Assembly: GCA_036675345.1 (NCBI GenBank)
Contig: JAKFFE010000022.1
Coordinates: 62,001 to 126,000, forward strand
DNA length: 64,000 bases
Reading direction: 5' to 3'
DNA from: JALYOC01 sp036675345
Lineage (GTDB): Bacteria > Myxococcota > Myxococcia > Myxococcales > Myxococcaceae
Position 1 is the first letter of the stretch, and each line of letters begins with the position of its first letter. This document shows, piece after piece, positions 25,315-34,255 of this stretch. Position numbers and translations under genes: made by a program. A model generated the notes under the pieces. It was not told where the DNA came from. It saw only the letters and a list, made by a program, of their open reading frames with translations, and searched no databases.

Positions 25315-28300
25315 ATGGCTCGAGTCATTGCCGCGCTGGCGGCCCTTACGCTCACGATGGCGGGTTGCTCGCAGAGCGCTCCGCCGGATTCGTCGTCGCC
25401 ACCCCGGAGGGAAGAGACGGAGATCGATCTCGGACGGGTGATCGCCCGGGTCCGCGCCTCCTTCCGTCCCTCTCCCGAAGGACTGCGCAGCCAGGGCGCC
25501 GGCTTCGAGGCGGTGGCCGGGCCGGAGGGGACGATCAGCCTGGTGGGCTGGCATGCGCCCCGGGGGGCCGCGCTGCTTCAATCGGCGCCCTGGACACTGC
25601 GCACCCTCGGGTCGCCGGCGACGTCCTTCGCTGTCCTTCCAGACGGCGCGGTGGAGATCGACCGCGGCTTTGCCGTGGAACGGCTGTACAGCGACGGCGA
25701 AGGAATCGAACAGAGCTGGCGGTTCGCCTCGGAGCCCGGGGGTGAAGAGGCGCTCACTGTCGCGGTCGAGGTGAAGGGCCACCGCCTGTCGGGGAGGACC
25801 GCCTCCGGCTGGCACTGGGTCGATCCGGGGACCGGGGTCGGCTTCCGCTATGGCCTGGCCACCTGGATCGACGCGCGCGGTGCGCGGACCCCGGTGGAGG
25901 TGACCGCCACCGACGGAGCGCTGTCGCTGCGGGTGCCCCGGGAGGTGCTGGCGCGCTCGACGTATCCGGCGGTGCTCGATCCGGTGCTGGTCCCGGAGTT
26001 CGGGATGGATCAGCCGGTGCAATCGACGCCGACCTTCACCCAGTTCTCGGCCCGGGTCGCCGACAATGGCCTGCGGCTGGTGGTGTGGGCAGACGATCGC
26101 GCCTCTCTGTTCGGCCGCCCGGAGACCCGGCTGTACGCGGCGCGGATCAGCGCTGCCCGCGAGCTGCTGGATCCCAGCGGCATCGAGCTGGCCCGGATCC
26201 CGTCCGCCTCCACGCCCTTCTACGAAGTGGCCGCCAGCCCCCAGGGCTTCCTGGTGCTCTGGAACCAGCTGGGGAGCGCCGCCACCTCGATGGACATCCA
26301 GTCGGTGCTGATCGATCCCAGCGGCGCGCTGGTCAACCGCCGGACCCTGGACGCTTCGCCCGGCACCCAGAACGTCCCCACGGTGGCCTGGGACGGGACC
26401 CAGTTCCTGGCTGCCTGGCAGAGCCATGCTGGCCCCTCCAACGGAAACGATCTGGTGGTGCTGCGGTTGGATGCCGCCGGCCTTCCGGTGGGGTCGCCGC
26501 AGCCGTTGATCGCCGTCGTCGGTGATCAGACCTATCCCCACGCCGCGTCCGTGGGCGGAGGCCACTTGCTGCTGGTGTGGGTGGACTCCCGGGGAGGGAC
26601 GGATCAGATCTTCGGGACCCGGGTATTGCCCGACGGTGGGCTGCTGGTGCCCGGAGGGGCGGAGCTGTCTCCGTCCGGGACCTGGGCCGCCTCTCCGAAG
26701 GTGGCGGTGGGCACCCAGACGCTCCCCTCGTTGGTGGTGTGGGAGGACTACACCGCGGACGGGGACGTGCTCGGTCGCCAGTGGTTCGCGGACGGCGGGC
26801 TGTCGCCGGGGCTGATCCCGATCGGAACCTCTCCGGGCCGGGAGGCCGCGGTGGTGGGGGCGCTGAACCCCTCCGCCGGTGCGGGCGGACGCTTCATGGT
26901 GGCCTGGAGCGTGGATCCGAATCTGGACGATTTCGGCTTCCAGCTCCTGGCCCGGACCGTGGACTTCAATGAGTCGCTGCAGGCGCCCTTCGAGGTGATC
27001 CCCGGCCAGACCGGAGACGCGTTCGCCCACGATCTCCTCGGACAGTCGCTGGGCTCCTGGCTGTTCTACAGCCACACCGACAACCTCTCCGGGCGGGGAC
27101 CGTTGATGCTGCGCACCCTCAGCTCGATCGGGGCCGGGAGCAGCACCGAGGATGCGGTCCCGGTGATCCGCGCCGCCAACCGCCAGGGGCGACCCTCGGT
27201 GGCCTCCGACGGGAAGGACTTCCTGGTGGTGTGGGAGGATCACCGCGCCTTCTTCGAGAGCGGCACCGGGCTGTGGGGTGCCCGGGTCCGGGGGGATGGC
27301 ACGGTGCTGGATCCGGCGGGGATCGCTCTGTCTTCGCTGCCTTCGTCCGCGGCGAACCCGACGGTGACCCATGGCGGGGGCAGCTACCTGGTCGCGTGGG
27401 CCGAGGAGCAGCAGCTGTTCGCCCGGAGGGTCGGCGGCGACGGCGGCCTGCTGGAGTCAGCGGCGCTGGAGCTGACCGTGACCGCGGAGTCGATCCAGGG
27501 CGTGGACGCGGTCTTCGACGGGGAGAACTTCGTCCTCGCCTGGCGGCAGTTCGCCGGCTCGGCCCAGGAGCTGAGGTCGACCCGGATCTCGCCCCAGGGC
27601 GGGGTGCTCCCGGGTGCGGACACCGTGCTGATGGCGGAGCCCGGGGCCGGGGTGCCGGTGATCGCGTCGGGCGGAGACGGGCGCTCCCTGGTGGCCTGGC
27701 CGCTGGGCACCCGGCTGGTCACCCGCGCGCTGGAGCAGGGCGTCCCGGGACCGCTGCACGAGCTGGTCGGTGACGGTGGAGCCCAAGGAGAGCTGGATCT
27801 GGTGGCCATCGATGGCGGGTATCTGGCGACCTGGGAGGCGGCGCTGAGCGTCGGACAGGTCCACCTGGGCCGGCTGAACGCCGCGGGTGAACTGGAGCAG
27901 GCGGGGGCGTTGCCGCGCGGCGCCGGGAACAAGCAGCACCATCCCCAGCTGGCCGCCGGAGGACGGTACCCGCTGGTGAGCTGGGAGGAGAGCGCCGATG
28001 GAGGGATGTCGGTGCGCTGGGGGTGGATCGCACCGGGGGGAACGGCGTTGGTTCCCACGGTGGACCCGGAGACCCGGACCATCGATGGCGCCGCCAGCCC
28101 GGCGGTCGCCAGCGCGGGCGGGAAGGTGCTGCTGGCCTATGAGCGGATGGAGGACGACCCGGCAGTGTCCAACGTCCGGATCAAGGCGGTGCTGGTCCAA
28201 AGCGGCCGCTCCGACGGAGTCGCCTGCAGCGAGGGCAACCAGTGCGAGAGCGGGTTCTGCACCGACGGGGTCTGCTGCGACGCGGTGTGCGGAGGGGACT

Positions 28301-29745
28301 GCCAAAGCTGCCTGGCCGCGCAGGGCGCCTCGGCGGATGGGACCTGCACCCTGCTCCCCAGCGCCACCGTCTGCCGCCCGGCGGAGGGGGCCTGTGACCA
28401 GGTCGAGCACTGCAGCGGGATCGACCCTGCCTGCCCGGCGGACGGGGTGGCCTCCGTGGGAACCCACTGTCGGTCTTCCGCCGGAGACTGCGACCTGGCC
28501 GAGGCCTGCGATGGCGCAGGGAAGGCGTGTCCGGAGGATGGCCTGCGCGCGGCCGGTGAGGTCTGCCGTCCGGCCACCGCCTGTAGCCCGGAGGAGACCT
28601 GCAGCGGCAGTGAGGTGACCTGTCCGACGGACGTGGTGGCCGTCGATGGAACCGTGTGCAGTGAGGGCGTCTGCTCCCAGGGGAGCTGCTCGCGGCGTCA
28701 GTCCTTCTACAGCTGCGCCACCGCTCCGGGAGGCCCGGCGCTGTGGATGGCCTGCGCGTGGGCGCTGCTGTGGTCGAGGCGGCGGGCGCGGGACCTGGGG
28801 GCTGGGCCAGGGGAGCTGGGTCGCCGGTTCGGAGCAGGGCTGGTCGTGACCGGGATGTTGTTCCTGGGCGGAGAGGGAATCGCCGCGGAGCCGGCGCGCG
28901 CCGAGGGCCCGGGGTCCGCGACGCCGAAGCTGGCCTTCATCGGAGTGGCGGGAGCCACCGGGGTGAGCCCGGAGATCGCCACCGCGGCCTCGGAGTACGT
29001 GCAGTCGGAGCTGGTCTCGCTGGGCGCCTATCGGGTCACCGGTCCGGCGGAGATCTCCGCGATGCTGGGCATCGAGCGGCAGCGGCAACTGCTGGGCTGC
29101 ACCGAGGACTCGGAGAGCTGTCTGGCGGAGATCGCCGGAGCGCTGGCGGCGGATCGAGCGCTGACGGGGACCCTGTCCCAGGTGGGCGAGTCGCTGCTGG
29201 TGAACCTGGTGCTGGTGGACCTGAAGACCAACGCCCCGGTCCACCGGGTGGGTCGCCGGTTGAAGGGCGGGACTGTGGATGCGGTGCTGGATCAGGTCCG
29301 GCCGATGCTCCTGGAGCTGGTGGCCGCCGACCCGCTGGTGAAGCAGAAGCCGGTGGCGGCCAGGCCCAGCGGTCCGCTCAATCTGGTGGTGGGAGTCCGC
29401 GGCGAGAGTGATCTGCTGGGGCCATCGCTGGTGCCGGCGATCAGTGCCTCCTACCGCTGGCAGCAGTTCGGCGCCGCGGTGACCGTGATCATCGCCCGCC
29501 AGCCCGGCTTCCGGGCCGAGGCCCGCTACCTCCCGTGGGAGCTGGGGCTGGCTCGCCCGTACCTGGCGCTGGGCGGGTCCGTCTTCTCTTCCGCGGTCGC
29601 CGCCAGGGCCGCGCTGGGGTCATCGTTCCAGGTGGGCCCGGTGCAGCTGTCGGCGGACCTGGCCTACGAACGCTTCTTCAACACCGCGCTGTTGCAGGCC
29701 CCCGACGCACTGCTGCTGGGAGTCGGCGCGGGCTGGCTGTTCTGA
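25315..29745 (+). CDS. Composite frame: MYXO-CTERM lipoprotein joined to exported TolB-like protein
   Basis: One open frame of 1476 codons holding what look like two proteins. Part 1 (residues 1 to about 1160) starts with a lipoprotein signal (LTMAGC) and has many beta-propeller-like repeats of the type FLVVWEDHRAFFESGTGLWG. It then has a Cys-rich region (about 968-1120) and ends with a sorting tail: a Cys near 1130, a Trp/Ala-rich helix ALWMACAWALLW and SRRRAR, the MYXO-CTERM pattern. Instead of stopping, the frame continues into a second signal-peptide-like stretch (GLVVTGMLFLGGEGIAAEP) and a TolB-like domain (AMLGIERQRQLLGCTEDSES) plus a beta-rich end. In the +1 frame a TGA at 28847-28849 overlaps an in-frame GTG at 28846, like a coupled gene junction. 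Part 2 may therefore be a separate gene after a one-base change. Confidence 0.72.
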   Translation: MARVIAALAALTLTMAGCSQSAPPDSSSPPRREETEIDLGRVIARVRASFRPSPEGLRSQGAGFEAVAGPEGTISLVGWHAPRGAALLQSAPWTLRTLGSPATSFAVLPDGAVEIDRGFAVERLYSDGEGIEQSWRFASEPGGEEALTVAVEVKGHRLSGRTASGWHWVDPGTGVGFRYGLATWIDARGARTPVEVTATDGALSLRVPREVLARSTYPAVLDPVLVPEFGMDQPVQSTPTFTQFSARVADNGLRLVVWADDRASLFGRPETRLYAARISAARELLDPSGIELARIPSASTPFYEVAASPQGFLVLWNQLGSAATSMDIQSVLIDPSGALVNRRTLDASPGTQNVPTVAWDGTQFLAAWQSHAGPSNGNDLVVLRLDAAGLPVGSPQPLIAVVGDQTYPHAASVGGGHLLLVWVDSRGGTDQIFGTRVLPDGGLLVPGGAELSPSGTWAASPKVAVGTQTLPSLVVWEDYTADGDVLGRQWFADGGLSPGLIPIGTSPGREAAVVGALNPSAGAGGRFMVAWSVDPNLDDFGFQLLARTVDFNESLQAPFEVIPGQTGDAFAHDLLGQSLGSWLFYSHTDNLSGRGPLMLRTLSSIGAGSSTEDAVPVIRAANRQGRPSVASDGKDFLVVWEDHRAFFESGTGLWGARVRGDGTVLDPAGIALSSLPSSAANPTVTHGGGSYLVAWAEEQQLFARRVGGDGGLLESAALELTVTAESIQGVDAVFDGENFVLAWRQFAGSAQELRSTRISPQGGVLPGADTVLMAEPGAGVPVIASGGDGRSLVAWPLGTRLVTRALEQGVPGPLHELVGDGGAQGELDLVAIDGGYLATWEAALSVGQVHLGRLNAAGELEQAGALPRGAGNKQHHPQLAAGGRYPLVSWEESADGGMSVRWGWIAPGGTALVPTVDPETRTIDGAASPAVASAGGKVLLAYERMEDDPAVSNVRIKAVLVQSGRSDGVACSEGNQCESGFCTDGVCCDAVCGGDCQSCLAAQGASADGTCTLLPSATVCRPAEGACDQVEHCSGIDPACPADGVASVGTHCRSSAGDCDLAEACDGAGKACPEDGLRAAGEVCRPATACSPEETCSGSEVTCPTDVVAVDGTVCSEGVCSQGSCSRRQSFYSCATAPGGPALWMACAWALLWSRRRARDLGAGPGELGRRFGAGLVVTGMLFLGGEGIAAEPARAEGPGSATPKLAFIGVAGATGVSPEIATAASEYVQSELVSLGAYRVTGPAEISAMLGIERQRQLLGCTEDSESCLAEIAGALAADRALTGTLSQVGESLLVNLVLVDLKTNAPVHRVGRRLKGGTVDAVLDQVRPMLLELVAADPLVKQKPVAARPSGPLNLVVGVRGESDLLGPSLVPAISASYRWQQFGAAVTVIIARQPGFRAEARYLPWELGLARPYLALGGSVFSSAVAARAALGSSFQVGPVQLSADLAYERFFNTALLQAPDALLLGVGAGWLF

Positions 29746-29752
29746 GCTGCGG

Positions 29753-30355
29753 TCAGAAGGTGGTGCCGTCCACCATCCGGTCCGCGGCCAGGAAGATCTT
29801 CTCCGAGTGCTCCTGGGGGGCCTGGGCGGTGAGCACCAGCACCTCGGAGGTGCTCTCGCGGCGCAGCAGATAGTGGCGCAGTTTCCAGGCGCGACCCTCC
29901 GCCTGGTAGGCGCACTCTACGAAGTCCGCGTTCCCGACGGTACCGCGCAGGGTCAGCGTGGAGCCGGGCTCCAGCAGCTTCTCCAGCTCCACCTTGCCGG
30001 CGGGGTAGGGACCCTGGGGGTAGATCAACCGGCCGTCCCCGGCGAAGAAGTCGAACCCCGGAGGCCCACCGCCCGGCGGCCCCGACTGCAGGGTGAAGCC
30101 CTCCGGCCAGGGGATCGAAAAGGGAGTGGTCTCTACGACCCAACCCGACTGGAGGTCGACGTCCTCGATGTCGATGATCGCCACGTCTCCCTCCAGCTCC
30201 GGCTCGCCGCCGCCCTGGGGGATCAGGATCTTTGCCATCAGCCCGCCGTGCTCGATCCGGATGGAGTCGTTGGTCAGCTCCTCGCGGTTGATGCGGTAGG
30301 GAACCCGGGGGACCACGGCGAGGCCGTAGCCGTTGAGCCTGGCGAAAGCGTGCAT
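29753..30355 (-). CDS. Small cytoplasmic protein of unknown function
   Basis: A 200-residue protein that I do not recognise. There is no signal peptide or membrane helix. It is rich in beta strands, with an acidic middle (EGDVAIIDIEDVDLQSGW), a Pro/Gly turn region (SGPPGGGPPGFDFFAGDG) and a C-terminal helix-strand end with the stretch WKLRHYLLRRESTSEVLVL. It starts at the ATG at 30355, 23 bases after the stop of the glucodextranase-C-like gene on the same strand, and its stop lies seven bases from the convergent large frame. It may be co-transcribed with the upstream gene. Confidence 0.6.
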   Translation of the reverse strand: MHAFARLNGYGLAVVPRVPYRINREELTNDSIRIEHGGLMAKILIPQGGGEPELEGDVAIIDIEDVDLQSGWVVETTPFSIPWPEGFTLQSGPPGGGPPGFDFFAGDGRLIYPQGPYPAGKVELEKLLEPGSTLTLRGTVGNADFVECAYQAEGRAWKLRHYLLRRESTSEVLVLTAQAPQEHSEKIFLAADRMVDGTTF

Positions 30356-30378
30356 GGGCGCCTCTTTATACCGACCCG

Positions 30379-31785
30379 CTACCGGGCGGGGAGCTGCCGA
30401 GCGGGGACGAAACGGACCCGGACCCCGGGCTGAACCCTGGACTTGCCCTCGGTGACGGTGGCCATCACGAAGCCGGGGGAGACGTTGGTCACCACCACCC
30501 GGCCGATCTGACGGTCCTCCGAATCCACCACGGTGCCGATCTGCCAGGCCTTCACCCCGCCCTCCGGCGCCGGGATCACCACCGTGTCGCCCTGGACGGT
30601 GGCGATCTCCAGGATCACCGGTCCAGGAGCCGGGGAGACGGTCGGGGCGCTGGTGCTGGTGCTGGTGCTGGCGCCGGGACCGCTCACTCCGCTGGGTTCT
30701 GCAGCGACGGGGTTGTCGGTGGAATGGGTCGGACCCACAGCCCCGGGCGAAACGGCCCCAGCGGACGCACCGCTCGTACCGGACGCACCGCTCGCACCGG
30801 ACGCACCACTCGCCGCAATCGGTCCGCCGGAGGGACCCATCACGCCTGCTCCAGGCGCAGCTTCCGGGGTCGTCGGGATCCGCTCCACCGCGAAGCCACC
30901 GGAGGCAGGGATCCGGACCGCCACCGGCGCAGCTCGTTGCCGATAGACCATCGGAACCACCGCCGGCTTGCCGGGGGCGAACGTCCCCAGCACCTTCTTC
31001 TGCGAGACCCCCGGCGGAAGCAGCACATCGATCACATAGGGATGACCGCCATTGAGGCTGGCCCCACCGAAGGCCCGATCCTCCGGCACTCCGAACACCG
31101 GAATCGTGAAGGCGTCCGGGGAGTGGGCTCCTCGGATCCGATCAAAGGCGGAGAAGCTGTGATCCCACAGCGCGCCGCTGACCATCACCGACCAACCCCA
31201 GCTGGGCTGGGGAACTCCGCCCAGGGTGGAGAGCGGAATCCGGACCCGCACCGTGCTCCCGGTGGCCTGCAGCGGTCCGGGGGTGAGCACCCGCTCCGCC
31301 GCGTCCCGGTTCCAGCCCTCCAGCACCGTCCGGGTAGGGCCGGGCTGGGGCGTCAGGGTCACCGCCAGGTCCCAGGCCTCCTCGGGCGCGAACACCACCC
31401 GGCGCCCCGGCAGCCCGGCGGTGAACCCGGCTCCGGGTCGGTTGTCCACGTAGATGTCGATGTGCTGGACGAAGATCCCGTTGGTCAGGTTCAGCGAGGC
31501 TGCGTTGGTCCGCTGGCTCACGATGTCCCGGCGCAGGGCTGCGCCCAGGGTCACCTCCAGCACCGCGTCCTGGCCCTCCACCCGGACCGAGAAGCGCCGC
31601 AGATCAAAGTCTCCCGGACGGAACTCGCTGCCGGTGGGAGGCAGATAGTTTCCCGGTCCCCGATCATCGCCGCGGGGATCCTCGAAGTTCAGCGGCGCGG
31701 ACAACCCCTCCGCCCCCGGGAGGAACAGGGCGATCCCCAGCAGGACAGGGGCGAGACGACTCACCAGGGCGCAGAACGTTTCCAC
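30379..31785 (-). CDS. Exported protein with glucodextranase-C-like domain
   Basis: A protein of about 468 residues. The GTG at 31785 opens a signal peptide (SRLAPVLLGIALFLPGAEG). The mature N-terminal half begins NFEDPRGDDRGPGNYLPPTG and continues with RPGDFDLRRFSVRVEG, the pattern of the glucodextranase C-terminal domain (DUF2223-like, carbohydrate-associated). The same pattern opens the outer-membrane barrel protein at 34256. A low-complexity linker follows with repeats of Gly-Ala-Ser (near 290-310) and Ser-Thr. The C-terminal 90 residues are a small beta domain with VIPAPEGGVKAWQIGTVVDS. A strong terminator separates this gene from the main glucan locus upstream, so it is probably transcribed on its own. 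Confidence 0.72.
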   Translation of the reverse strand: METFCALVSRLAPVLLGIALFLPGAEGLSAPLNFEDPRGDDRGPGNYLPPTGSEFRPGDFDLRRFSVRVEGQDAVLEVTLGAALRRDIVSQRTNAASLNLTNGIFVQHIDIYVDNRPGAGFTAGLPGRRVVFAPEEAWDLAVTLTPQPGPTRTVLEGWNRDAAERVLTPGPLQATGSTVRVRIPLSTLGGVPQPSWGWSVMVSGALWDHSFSAFDRIRGAHSPDAFTIPVFGVPEDRAFGGASLNGGHPYVIDVLLPPGVSQKKVLGTFAPGKPAVVPMVYRQRAAPVAVRIPASGGFAVERIPTTPEAAPGAGVMGPSGGPIAASGASGASGASGTSGASAGAVSPGAVGPTHSTDNPVAAEPSGVSGPGASTSTSTSAPTVSPAPGPVILEIATVQGDTVVIPAPEGGVKAWQIGTVVDSEDRQIGRVVVTNVSPGFVMATVTEGKSRVQPGVRVRFVPARQLPAR

Positions 31786-31882
31786 GGGGCGCGACCGTAC
31801 CCCCTCCCTGTTCGGAGAGGCGAGTTTCACCCAGGACGCCCGCTCGCACTCCCGGCAGCTCGGGGCTGCGGCTGATCCCATC

Positions 31883-31929
31883 AAATGAAACGGCGGAGCG
31901 GCCAGGCTGCGCCGCTCCGCCGTCATTTC
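31883..31929 (-). terminator. Strong hairpin terminator after the glucan-utilisation operon
   Basis: Perfect 12-base arms ACGGCGGAGCGG (31890-31901) and CCGCTCCGCCGT (31912-31923) flank a 10-base loop, and AAATGA/TCATTT extends the pairing with one bulge. Read on the minus strand, the hairpin is followed by TTTCATTT. It lies 21 bases past the stop of the last glucan-locus lipoprotein gene. Confidence 0.8.
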
Positions 31930-31950
31930 ACTGCGTCGACCGACCCGTGA

Positions 31951-32838
31951 TTACGGGATAACGACCGCGCTGTTGTTGTTGGAGACGGTCACCGTCTGCG
32001 CGGTGAAGCTACCCGCGCCATCCTTGGTGAACGCCTGGAGGCCAGTGGTCTCGCCGACGCCGCCGCTGGTCTTGTACTCCTGGGTGTTGAGCATCCAGAT
32101 GAACTCCGCGGTGGTCCCGTTGGTCAGCAACAGCCGGCGGGGAGCATCCGCGCTCACGGTGTAGGTGTAGATCCCGTCGCCCGAGGCCACGTCGCCGTGG
32201 GTGCCGTCGTCAAACGCCTGCTCCTCGGCCCAGTCGGTGAACGTCCCCTTCACCTTCACCGGGGTGGCCAGGGTGTGGCCCGAACCGAGGGTGGCGGTGT
32301 TCAGGGTGACGCGCAGATCCACGTCCCCTTCCGGAGTCAGGGTCATCCCGTCGGCGGTGAGCGGGCCGGCGGTGGTGGGGGTGACCTCCACCGCGCCGTT
32401 GTCGCCGGCCGGCCAGACCCAGCCACCGGTGGAACCACAGCAGGTCTGGGCGCCGTACTGAATCGTCAGCGGCTCCGCCGGCTTGGCAATGAACGCGGTG
32501 ATCCCGAACTTGTCGTCGCCAGCGGTGGCGCCGATCGGCTCGTGGCCGCCTTCGGACCAGGGGCCGTCGTCATACAGCGGGGCGTAGGGCCCGGCGCCGC
32601 CGGCCCAGGTGCCGTCATAGGTCAGGATGCGGGAGGTCTCGTCGTAGGTGAACGATCCCTTCCACTCCAGATCGCCGTCCTCGTAGAAGCCGGGGCGGCC
32701 AGACGCGTCGATGGTGAAGTTCAGCGCGACGGTGTTCTCGGGCTGCGGAAAGCCCTCGGGAGGAGCCTCCGGACATCCGGTCAGACCGACCGCGGCAAGG
32801 ATTCCGACCAGGCTCAGATACTTGTTGTTGTGCTTCAT
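31951..32838 (-). CDS. Glucan-locus lipoprotein A with binding-module-like end
   Basis: A 295-residue lipoprotein (lipobox LTGC). The start is clear, with AAGGAG six to seven bases before the ATG at 32838. The mature part looks like two beta-sandwich modules. The second contains FTDWAEEQAFDDGTHGDVAS followed by GDGIYTYTV, a motif also present in the next lipoprotein and at the end of the GH57 enzyme. Such modules occur as accessory domains on starch-active proteins, so glucan binding at the outer membrane, like SusE/SusF in Bacteroides, is the best inference. A CCG pair (QTCCGST) may form a disulphide. Last gene before the terminator. Confidence 0.7.
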   Translation of the reverse strand: MKHNNKYLSLVGILAAVGLTGCPEAPPEGFPQPENTVALNFTIDASGRPGFYEDGDLEWKGSFTYDETSRILTYDGTWAGGAGPYAPLYDDGPWSEGGHEPIGATAGDDKFGITAFIAKPAEPLTIQYGAQTCCGSTGGWVWPAGDNGAVEVTPTTAGPLTADGMTLTPEGDVDLRVTLNTATLGSGHTLATPVKVKGTFTDWAEEQAFDDGTHGDVASGDGIYTYTVSADAPRRLLLTNGTTAEFIWMLNTQEYKTSGGVGETTGLQAFTKDGAGSFTAQTVTVSNNNSAVVIP

Positions 32839-32861
32839 TGTTGTTCTCTCCTTTTCGAAGC

Positions 32862-34247
32862 CTACTCGGCCACGAAGTTCTCACAGCTCAACGTCACCGC
32901 CGAAACCCAATCCGGGGTCACGAAGTTCCTGTCCACTGCCGGCCCACAGAAGTTCCCGCGGGCGTCCACCGGAGCCTCCCTGGCCTCCGGATAGCCGTCA
33001 CCGTTCACGTCCTCGTCCCAGTCCACCGAGCCCGCCGAGGCGGAGTTCGAGTTGGCGAGGTCCTTGTTCGAGGCCTCATCCGCAAAGTTGTCGATGCGGT
33101 ACACGTAGCCGTCCGAGTTGAGGTCGGTGACCTGGAGGATCCGCTGGTTGCCCGGCCACTCCTCGGTCCCGGTCCACAGGTCGCCCTGCTTGCCCCAGGT
33201 GTATTTATAACCAATCCGGAGACCGGGCGGCAGGTCGAAATAGACGGACCAGATGTTATCGCCGGCCGCCTTGTCCCCGTGCGTTCCGTCGTCATACATC
33301 TTGATTTGGTTCGGCGTCCAACCGCCCCGATTTCCGAGGCTGGCGTCGATCCGGGGGTCCTGGATCGGCGAGCTGGTGTGGATTCCGCCCACGAAATACA
33401 TCTGCCGGCCGGGCTCGTCGCGCACCCACTTGAAGCGGTTGGTCTCACCGCAGGCGCCGTTGAGTTTGCCCTCGTTGAAGTCCACCGAGAACACCGTCCG
33501 GGTCAGGCTGGGATCCGGGGGAGCCGACAGATCCACCACCGGCAGGGCGCTGAGGAAGACCGCGTCGAAGGCGTTGGTGTTCTGGTTGAGGATCCCGTCT
33601 CCGTCGTAGTCGTAGTTGGCGCGGGTGACCCAGTTGGGGTTCAAGGCGCTGGTCTCCACCTCGGAGGAGGCGGACACCACCGGGGACTGGAAGACCAGGG
33701 TGGAGGTGGCGACCTCCAGATTCGCCCGACCCAGGATCCGGTCCATGATCCGCACCAGCTCGGTCTGGGCGCCGCCGTCGTCGTAGAACACCGCCAGCTT
33801 CTTCTGGGCGATGCACAGGTTGTTGTCGGGGGTACCGCTCAAGGTCGTCCCCAGCGGCCCCATGTATCCTTCAATCAGCTTCACCGAGGCGGTGGACCGG
33901 GCGTCCAGGTCCACCCCCTCCAGGACGTCCTCGAACACCATCTCCGGCAGGAAGGCCTCCACCACCGCCTGGCCCTGCACCGCGCGGATCCGCACCCCGG
34001 AGTAACCCTGGGCCACGAAGCCGGCCTCGTAGCTGCCGCCCTCCACCTTGGACTCGAAGGCCGGGATCGCGTTGCCGGCCGCGTCCACCAGGAAGAACTG
34101 CGGAGCCGGGAGGGAAATCGTGCCCCGCACCTTGTTCAGTGGCTGGGTGTACTGATTGCCCAGGTAGAGATTCAACAGCCCCTCCACCCCGCAGCCGGAC
34201 AGCAGCAGCGCACAGGCCGCGGTCAACACCACTCGCAGTGACTTCAT
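32862..34247 (-). CDS. Glucan-locus lipoprotein B with binding-module-like domain
   Basis: A 461-residue lipoprotein with lipobox LLSGC right after MKSLRVVLTAACA. The N-terminal half is beta-rich and unrecognised. It has a calcium-loop-like stretch (DYDGDGILNQNTNAFDAV). Around residues 310-400 it carries GGWTPNQIKMYDDGTHGDKA, then GDNIWSVYFDLPPGLRIGYKY and TEEWPGNQRIL. This resembles the C-terminal module of the GH57 enzyme (NWTPNSVAMSDDGATHGDAV and GSTEEYPLTNR). A second calcium-loop-like stretch, DEDVNGDGYPEAREAP, lies near the end. Probable surface glucan-binding protein. The start lies eight bases after the barrel gene stop; lipoprotein A follows after 23 bases. Confidence 0.72.
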   Translation of the reverse strand: MKSLRVVLTAACALLLSGCGVEGLLNLYLGNQYTQPLNKVRGTISLPAPQFFLVDAAGNAIPAFESKVEGGSYEAGFVAQGYSGVRIRAVQGQAVVEAFLPEMVFEDVLEGVDLDARSTASVKLIEGYMGPLGTTLSGTPDNNLCIAQKKLAVFYDDGGAQTELVRIMDRILGRANLEVATSTLVFQSPVVSASSEVETSALNPNWVTRANYDYDGDGILNQNTNAFDAVFLSALPVVDLSAPPDPSLTRTVFSVDFNEGKLNGACGETNRFKWVRDEPGRQMYFVGGIHTSSPIQDPRIDASLGNRGGWTPNQIKMYDDGTHGDKAAGDNIWSVYFDLPPGLRIGYKYTWGKQGDLWTGTEEWPGNQRILQVTDLNSDGYVYRIDNFADEASNKDLANSNSASAGSVDWDEDVNGDGYPEAREAPVDARGNFCGPAVDRNFVTPDWVSAVTLSCENFVAE

Positions 34248-34255
34248 CTCGGTCC

